Notes under the pieces: model-generated | The model's database searches: none | Seen by the model: only the letters and a program-made list of their open reading frames with translations | What the model was told of the DNA's origin: nothing | In this document: one piece after another, positions 58,776 to 64,000 of the stretch | How the letters are laid out: each line of letters begins with the position of its first letter | Position numbering within the stretch: the first letter of the stretch is position 1 | Assembly (NCBI RefSeq): GCF_000969885.1 | Contig: NZ_CP009501.1 | Span: 2,618,908-2,682,907, forward strand | Reading direction: 5' to 3' | From: Methanosarcina thermophila TM-1 | GTDB lineage: Archaea > Halobacteriota > Methanosarcinia > Methanosarcinales > Methanosarcinaceae | Length of the DNA stretch: 64,000 nt | Translations under genes and position numbers: made by a program

Positions 58776-60869
58776 GTGGATTTCTATGAGGTAGTGGTCT
58801 GGGTCACTATACTTATTTTGCTTTACTTAATTAGCCTTAGCAATTATCTCCTGTTTTATACAGTAGTAGAATTGTTCATTGTCTACGTTGCATATGTGAT
58901 ATTTCTCATAGTATGGAAATCAAGATCCCGCCTGGAGAATCGGTATCTTATTATTCTGGGAATTGGATATTTTTTTGTCGGAGGCGTCGACTTTTTGGGC
59001 ACTCTTGCATTCCATGGAATGGGAGTGTTTCCAGGGTTTGACACAAACCTTACCGTTCAACTGCATATAATTGCAAGATTCCTGAGAAGTGCTACTTTCC
59101 TGATAGCTCCGCTGCTTTTAATATACACTGGAGAAAGGCTGGGGAATGTCCAAACTCTAAATAATGCAGCCTTTGCCTGGAAGACCTTTCTCATATATGC
59201 AGTAATTACCATCGCCTGCGTAGTTTCGGTCTTCTTTTTACAGGGTTTCCCGGATTCTTATCTCCTGGATTCAGGGTTCACACAATCCAAAATAATTAGT
59301 GGATACTTTATTTCTTTCATGCTTCTCTTCTCCCTGTTCCCTCTGTATATAATCAGGGATAGATTTGAAGAAGATGTTTTCAACCTGCTCTCAATATCCA
59401 TAATCCTGGCAATTCTTTCAGAATTGTCCTTTATGTTTTACAGTCAAATGGATGAAGCTTCAAACGTTATAGGTCTCATTTTCAAACTCCTGTCCTTTTA
59501 CCTGATTTATAAAGCAATTGTAGACATCGGATTTGAAGAACCCTGCAGTTTGTTCTTCAGGGAGCTTAAACACCGGGAAGAGGATTTAAGGCAGAAAGCA
59601 GCTTTCCTTGGGGATGAGTACAGTCATATTTGCAGGATGATAGGCAAGAGGTACTTTATTGAGCCTCGAAGCATTGAAAAGGGAGACGACAGAAGGAATC
59701 AAGAAGAAGATTCAGGCAGTTACCGCTCTTTCATGCAAAATCTCCAGGGAATTGGTTTCCAAATCAGTAATGACTTTAAGATAACTTTCATGCACGGTCC
59801 TGTTGAGGAAATGACAGGTTATTCCAAGCAGGATCTAGTTTCCGGACAGGTCGATTGGCAGGAAATAGTCGTAGCTGAAGACCGACCTACTATTTTTAAA
59901 GAAAGGAAGAAATTGAGATTAAACCCGAATTCTATTGTTGAAAGCGAATACCGAATACAGAAAAAAGATGGAGAAATAAAATGGGTCAGGGAAATCATCC
60001 AGAAGATTCCGGAAGAACCTGAAAACTCAGGGAAATTTCAGGGTTTGATTTATGATATCACTGAACGCAAGATGGCAGAAGAAGCTCTGGAAAAAATAGA
60101 CAAGATCCGGATAAGAGAGGTTCATCACCGCATAAAGAATAACCTTCAGGTAATTTCATCCCTTCTCAGCCTCCAGGCAGAAAAATTCGATGACAAAGAG
60201 GTAATTGAGGCCTTCAGGGAAAGTCAGAACCGGGTTGCATCCATAGCAATGATTCACGAGAAGCTACATGAGAGTGAAAGCATGGACACTCTCGATTTTT
60301 CAGATTACCTTAGAAATCTAACCGCAGATCTTTTCAGATCTTACAGAGTGGGGAATAACAATATAAACCTCAAGCTGAATCTCGAACCGGTTTATCTGGA
60401 CATGGGCACTGCAATCCCGCTGGGGATTATTGTAAACGAGCTTATCTCAAATGCCTTCAAGCATGCTTTCCCTGAGAAAAAGGAAGGTGAGATTAGCATA
60501 AATCTCTGCAGGATTGAAACTTTTGCTGCAAGATATGGGATTCCGGATCAGGATAAAACCAGTCCGACAGGCAATGATTGCCCAGATGATAACTATCCAA
60601 ATAATAACTATCGGGACGTACAGCAGGACTATCTGGAAAGAGAGGAATATGCAGTTGATGGGTATTCTAAATGTTATAACAATTTCAATTATATACTCAC
60701 TGTAAAAGATAATGGAAAAGGAATCCCCGAAGAGATCGATTTTCAAAATACTGATTCCCTGGGGCTTCAGCTCGTAAACATTCTTGTAGAGCAGATCGAT
60801 GGTTATATCGAGCTTAAAAGGTACCCGGGAACAGAGTATACTATCTGTTTTAACAATAAAGAAAATTAA
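58776..60869 (+). CDS. membrane histidine kinase with MASE3-like sensor and PAS
   Basis: A 697-residue kinase starting at GTG. The first ~260 residues contain seven or eight TMs with the MASE3 pattern (GIGYFFVGGVDFLGTLAFHG, FDTNLTVQLHIIARFLRSAT), an integral-membrane sensor whose ligand is unknown. A linker (about 265-325) leads to one PAS domain (about 328-430, ending IYDITERKMA). HisKA_2 (REVHHRIKNNLQVISSLLSL, His near 449) and HATPase (GIIVNELISNAFKHAF, DNGKGIPEEI) follow; the ATPase has an Asn/Asp-rich insertion (about 595-640). It is the third kinase of this type in 19 kb, again without a response regulator. Confidence 0.93.
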   Translation: MDFYEVVVWVTILILLYLISLSNYLLFYTVVELFIVYVAYVIFLIVWKSRSRLENRYLIILGIGYFFVGGVDFLGTLAFHGMGVFPGFDTNLTVQLHIIARFLRSATFLIAPLLLIYTGERLGNVQTLNNAAFAWKTFLIYAVITIACVVSVFFLQGFPDSYLLDSGFTQSKIISGYFISFMLLFSLFPLYIIRDRFEEDVFNLLSISIILAILSELSFMFYSQMDEASNVIGLIFKLLSFYLIYKAIVDIGFEEPCSLFFRELKHREEDLRQKAAFLGDEYSHICRMIGKRYFIEPRSIEKGDDRRNQEEDSGSYRSFMQNLQGIGFQISNDFKITFMHGPVEEMTGYSKQDLVSGQVDWQEIVVAEDRPTIFKERKKLRLNPNSIVESEYRIQKKDGEIKWVREIIQKIPEEPENSGKFQGLIYDITERKMAEEALEKIDKIRIREVHHRIKNNLQVISSLLSLQAEKFDDKEVIEAFRESQNRVASIAMIHEKLHESESMDTLDFSDYLRNLTADLFRSYRVGNNNINLKLNLEPVYLDMGTAIPLGIIVNELISNAFKHAFPEKKEGEISINLCRIETFAARYGIPDQDKTSPTGNDCPDDNYPNNNYRDVQQDYLEREEYAVDGYSKCYNNFNYILTVKDNGKGIPEEIDFQNTDSLGLQLVNILVEQIDGYIELKRYPGTEYTICFNNKEN

Positions 60870-60897
60870 GGTTGGAATTCAGGGTGAGATTCTCTAC

Positions 60898-60935
60898 TTT
60901 ATCTTGGAAAGGGTCTTCTCGCCTTCCAAGATAAA
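60898..60935. terminator. 12-bp perfect hairpin after the MASE3 kinase
   Basis: TTTATCTTGGAA at 60898-60909 pairs exactly with TTCCAAGATAAA at 60924-60935 around a 14-base loop, 29 bases past the stop codon. There is no long T tail on the plus strand. Confidence 0.6.
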
Positions 60936-61090
60936 ACGAGATCAGCAATTTTACCGATATAGCTGATGATCTTACAATTTGTCAGGTCAAAGAAAATATT
61001 TAGAAACCCGGGGATGGGTCACCGGAACCCTTTAATTTTTCCCCTGGAAATTTTTAATTCAAATACGAAATTAATAAGAAAAATCAGTAC

Positions 61091-61119
61091 TCCCCTGGAA
61101 ACTCAATAACCCCAGGGGA
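61091..61119. terminator. hairpin before the end of the lipoprotein gene
   Basis: TCCCCTGG at 61091-61098 pairs with CCAGGGGA at 61112-61119. It lies 36 bases beyond the minus-strand lipoprotein stop in a convergent gap and may serve as its terminator. Confidence 0.55.
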
Positions 61120-61154
61120 TTGAATAAACTTCAAAATCCAATATTTTCCCGTGT

Positions 61155-62027
61155 TTAAGTAGCGTCAGGGTTTTCAGTTTCTTTCTCGACAGGTTTCTGG
61201 GCAAGTTCGTCCCATTTCCCGTCGATTATGGCAGATGTAACATTCCTGCCTGAGACTGTGATTTCTATTCTATGAGGAGTAAGAGCCTCAGTTACGATCT
61301 GACCTGTCCGATCCCCATAACCTCCGTGCCTGTTTGTAAAAGTATAGGTTAAAATATGCTGTTCTGGAATCGACTCTAGAATCTCATGATTTTCAAGCTT
61401 CAGGTCGAAGCCGTCGAAGCTGTACGTAGGAGCACTCTTTATCCAGTTTTCTGCTATTTCTTCGGCTTCCTCAGGCGAAGTGGATACGGCATAGGCACGA
61501 AGCTCGAGAAGTGCCGAATCGATCTCCTGAAGACCTTCAGGCATATATTCTGAATAGTAAGGATCTACAATTACTGTTTTTGACCTATTTTTCTCAATCA
61601 GGCTTATTTCCACTGTCCCGACATCTGTAACTATGGGTTGTCCTTCCTGTGGGGTGTAACGGTCTTGCATCTCAAAAAATCCATTTCTCTCAAACAGGTT
61701 TACAAGTTCCTCAAAATCAGTCTCATTAAAAGGTTTCTCATATATTTGCTTGGATTCCCCTTCCATGCCCGATGTTATAAATACAACATGCGTATTGTTT
61801 ACAGTCAAGACCTGTAGCTGCATTTCTGGAAGCGTAAAAGCCCCATAGGTCTTGTGGATTATTGTCGTGTTTTCTGGGCTTTCTGTTGTATTTTCTGGGA
61901 TTTCTGTTGTGTTTTCTGGGCTTTCTGTTGTATTCCCTGAGATCCCTGATTGTTCTGGTTGTCCTTCCATACATCCTGCTGAAAAAGTTATCAAAATTAT
62001 GAATAGAATGAAAACTATTTTATTAAT
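61155..62027 (-). CDS. predicted lipoprotein with ATT start
   Basis: The frame can be read from ATT at 62027-62025, giving INKIVFILFIILITFSAGC, a complete lipoprotein signal ending at the acylated cysteine. GGAGG (62040-62036) stands eight bases before this ATT. No ATG, GTG or TTG exists upstream in frame, and the TTG at 61994 leaves only seven residues before the cysteine. So either ATT is the start or an ATG was recently lost. After the cysteine come three to four copies of the heptad ENTTE(S/I)P, encoded by a 21-bp DNA repeat (61867-61940). The remaining 220 residues include FERNGFFEMQDRY and VIVDPYYSEYMPEGL and probably sit on the cell surface. Function unknown. Confidence 0.75.
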   Translation of the reverse strand: MNKIVFILFIILITFSAGCMEGQPEQSGISGNTTESPENTTEIPENTTESPENTTIIHKTYGAFTLPEMQLQVLTVNNTHVVFITSGMEGESKQIYEKPFNETDFEELVNLFERNGFFEMQDRYTPQEGQPIVTDVGTVEISLIEKNRSKTVIVDPYYSEYMPEGLQEIDSALLELRAYAVSTSPEEAEEIAENWIKSAPTYSFDGFDLKLENHEILESIPEQHILTYTFTNRHGGYGDRTGQIVTEALTPHRIEITVSGRNVTSAIIDGKWDELAQKPVEKETENPDAT

Positions 62028-62455
62028 AGAGTCCCCCTCCCTCTTTACACCGTTCGGGTTTACTGCTTTTAACTTCTTATTAAGATCTGAAAATTAATTT
62101 CTTACATTGTATTATTAAGACGGGGAATTAATTTCCTACTTTGTCTTATTAAGACTGAAAATTAATTTCCTACTTTGTCTTATTAAGACTGAAAGTTAAT
62201 TTCCTACTTTGTGAAATTTTGTTTTTTATTCAATTATTGTGTCTTTATACAATTTGTTTTTTTTGTTTGACTGGTATATTAGTTATTAATCCCTTTTGAC
62301 TTTCTCTCTGTGTATATCCTGATCAATTTAAAGAACTTCCTTAATCTGTTAAGTAACATTCTGATTCGCACTCAGAGGCATAATTATTTAATTTCAGGCT
62401 GCCAGTTAGCATTAAGACAATCCTGTTACTTCCTTTTGATGCCCTGATTCTCAAA

Positions 62456-63064
62456 ATGTCCGTTTTAACAGAGGCTTGTGGTTGTTCTATGAAACGCAAT
62501 ACAAAGGAATGGAAAGAAAAAAGAACTGAATTTCTCAAAGGTAAGACCTGTGCATGGTGCGGATCTTCCGATTCCCTGTGTATACATATTCCCAGAGCTT
62601 ATTCTCCGGCTCAGGTCAAATCTGAGATTTACAGTGCTGCATATACAAGGTTCAAGGAGATTTACAGGCAGAAATACCAGAAGTTCGATCGCATCCCAAC
62701 CGGCAAACATCGGCATAAAAGCCACCCTTACTGGCATAAAGCCTCAACTGTACATAAAACCGAGCCTGATCATACTGACCTTGAGGAACAATTTACCGAC
62801 GTTCTTCTTGAGGACACGGAAGAAGGCAACTTTAAAAAGCTGTATCACAAATGGCTTGAAGAATCTGGGATTAATGAATTAATTGAGGAGGAAGTTAAAA
62901 AAGCAGAGGAGGAATGTGAATCTCTGGCAAATGCAATTGTGCTCTGCAAACGCTGCCATTTTGCAAGCCTCAGGGGTATGAATCTCTGTCCTGTATGCAG
63001 GAAAAAATACAAATCCGTAAACTATGAGACCTGTTTTGACTGCTTGCCTGACGAGAAAAAGTGA
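62456..63064 (+). CDS. HNH-like protein with zinc-binding cysteine pairs
   Basis: A 202-residue cytoplasmic protein. CAWCGSSDSLCIHIP near residue 31 and IVLCKRCHFASLRG near 162 are spaced like the two zinc knuckles of HNH endonucleases, with a His-rich stretch between them (GKHRHKSHPYWHKASTVHKT). A C-terminal CPVCRKKY and CFDCLP add a second zinc site. A nuclease role is suggested but the catalytic HNH histidine cannot be assigned with confidence. ATG 62489 (M12) is an alternative start with GAGG upstream. No neighbour hints at a defence or intron context. Confidence 0.65.
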   Translation: MSVLTEACGCSMKRNTKEWKEKRTEFLKGKTCAWCGSSDSLCIHIPRAYSPAQVKSEIYSAAYTRFKEIYRQKYQKFDRIPTGKHRHKSHPYWHKASTVHKTEPDHTDLEEQFTDVLLEDTEEGNFKKLYHKWLEESGINELIEEEVKKAEEECESLANAIVLCKRCHFASLRGMNLCPVCRKKYKSVNYETCFDCLPDEKK

Positions 63065-63156
63065 GATTTCGGGAGAGGCAAAACCGATAGGTCTACGGAA
63101 AATTCAGAATCTCCTTATAAATCGTTTTTTGAGTCTTGCTTCAGGAAAAACTCTTT

Positions 63157-63375
63157 TCAAAAAAGAGCCCAGCCGCTTCCTCCACATGCCTTGCATGTTC
63201 CAATCTCAAGAGTTCCGGATCCGTTACAGACTGGACATGCTATTGCAGGCTGAGCAACAAGTACGTCACCCTGTCCCCCGCAGGCTTCACAAACTCCGCC
63301 ATTGGCATGCCCGGTCCCGTTGCAAAGAGAGCACTTTTCCGGAGCATATTCAGTATCTATATAGGTATGGAGCAT
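63157..63375 (-). CDS. stand-alone DnaJ-type zinc-finger protein
   Basis: A 72-residue protein consisting almost only of four CxxCxGxG-type motifs: CSLCNGTG, CEACGGQG, CPVCNGSG and CKACGGSG. These form the two zinc sites of the DnaJ cysteine-rich domain, here without J-domain or substrate-binding domains. Such small proteins may act as redox-active or holding chaperones. Convergent with the HNH-like gene. The ATG at 63375 has AGG just upstream. Confidence 0.82.
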   Translation of the reverse strand: MLHTYIDTEYAPEKCSLCNGTGHANGGVCEACGGQGDVLVAQPAIACPVCNGSGTLEIGTCKACGGSGWALF

Positions 63376-63860
63376 CCTATCACCTTCGAAGGTAAGATTA
63401 TAGAAGTAATTGTCAAAAAATCCTTTTGATATGTATTTTTGGCTTTCTGGATTAAAAGAGCTTTCAAAAAGATAAAAAGGAAAAAGTTATAACTTATTTA
63501 CCGGCTTTTCCCTTCTTTCAGGATCTGCAGCCTGCCCGGCGCGAATTGTTAAAATATTTTATGAGTGATCTAGAACATCAAAATTATTTGGTTCATGGAA
63601 CTACTCATAAATTCCTCCTTCTAAGTTCTATATTTTTTAATAGCTAGTCTCATCAATATAATTAACCGCAGGAGTATTCTTTCCCGGCATTTTAGACGAT
63701 TTGCCAGCCTAGGGTCCTTAAATTTAATAGATAAATTTTCCAAAAAATCTCTCCATTTCTATTTTTTCTTTATAATTTTTATTCATAAATTTCTACTTAA
63801 TAACATAGTGTATTACTTTTAACCATTCCGGTAGTTTTAAGTAACATCAAAAAAATAATA
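63376..63860. other. 485-bp AT-rich intergenic region
   Basis: No gene or convincing structure was seen between the DnaJ-type zinc-finger gene and the partial gene at the right edge. Confidence 0.45.
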
Positions 63861-63926
63861 TTAGTTAGGGGTAGGTTTCGGAGCTGTGTCTGGGGGCGCA
63901 GGCTCTGGAATGGTGTCTCCTGAAGC

Positions 63927-64000
63927 TTAGGGAGTTTTAACTATGGCAGATAGGGATAATCCAGAGTTTTTGTCAGCTAGCACGATAAAAGGGGATAAGG
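63927..64000 (-). CDS. C-terminal part of a gene cut by the right edge
   Basis: From the right edge one minus-strand frame is open, reading LSPFIVLADKNSGLSLSAIV then KTP and TAA (63929-63927). In the same frame, ASGDTIPEPAPPDTAPKPTP plus N follows before a second TAA at 63863-63861. The proline-rich tail after the first stop looks like a real protein terminus, so the first TAA may be a nonsense mutation (for instance from GAA). The family is not recognisable from this fragment; the LADKNSGLSL stretch suggests a surface protein. Confidence 0.5.
   Translation of the reverse strand, partial: LSPFIVLADKNSGLSLSAIVKTP

Overview
The window is chromosomal DNA of a methanogenic archaeon, most likely a Methanosarcina species. 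The case rests on beta-RFAP synthase (methanopterin pathway), an FmdE-type protein, archaeal fibrillarin and Nop5, ribose-1,5-bisphosphate isomerase, Isf-type iron-sulfur flavoproteins, archaeal type IV pilins, a DUF1699-like protein, a MEDS-domain histidine kinase, TATA-box promoters, and long AT-rich intergenic regions full of short tandem repeats. No rRNA, tRNA, CRISPR array or intact insertion sequence was recognised.

Layout. 1-2.8 kb: the probable tail of an upstream gene, a repeat-rich non-coding stretch, a radical SAM gene, and a 190-bp element bounded by perfect inverted repeats. 2.8-9 kb: CobW-type GTPase, small winged-helix protein, 2[4Fe-4S] ferredoxin, aspartate-semialdehyde dehydrogenase, a larB-larC pair (nickel-pincer cofactor chemistry) and UMP kinase. 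9-12.4 kb: secreted anchored protein plus MacB/FtsX-type ABC permease and ATPase. 12.5-16.2 kb: ribose-1,5-bisphosphate isomerase, FilR1-type regulator, an intergenic region with a candidate small RNA, then FmdE-like and TrmO genes. 16.2-24 kb: a very large CobN-like chelatase that appears to be outside the membrane, with DUF2149, ExbB/MotA-type and DUF2162-type membrane proteins, and a divergent ArsR-type regulator whose C-terminus looks like a transcobalamin-type (DUF4430-like) domain. This resembles the HmuSTUV module of Bacteroidetes and is the most interesting system in the window.

24-31 kb: fibrillarin, Nop5, beta-RFAP synthase, then a DUF2953/GerW pair known from Bacillus (YtfI/YtfJ), then an XPD/DinG-type helicase. 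31.6-41.5 kb: surface-fibre region with a decayed pilin-like gene (three frameshifts plus a lost start codon), an operon of four pilin-like or secreted proteins, and two tandem type IV pilin genes with near-identical leaders. Two Isf-type flavoproteins, a nitroreductase and an FdhD homologue without its usual CxxC lie inside this region. 42-61 kb: three orphan HisKA_2-type sensor kinases with different input modules (MEDS plus PAS; CHASE4-like plus HAMP and PAS; MASE3-like plus PAS), pyrophosphatase, a pentapeptide-repeat protein, a beta-helix/PKD surface protein, a Pnkp-like kinase fused to a degenerate phosphatase, twin FAD-Rieske oxidoreductases, an alpha/beta hydrolase and a phosphoribosyltransferase. 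A strongly structured, probably transcribed RNA lies at about 58.43-58.55 kb. 61-64 kb: a lipoprotein that seems to start at ATT, an HNH-like zinc protein, a stand-alone DnaJ-type zinc finger, and a partial minus-strand gene cut by the right edge.

Starts were chosen from Shine-Dalgarno position and paralogue alignment. Family names come from motif recognition by eye, not from a database search.
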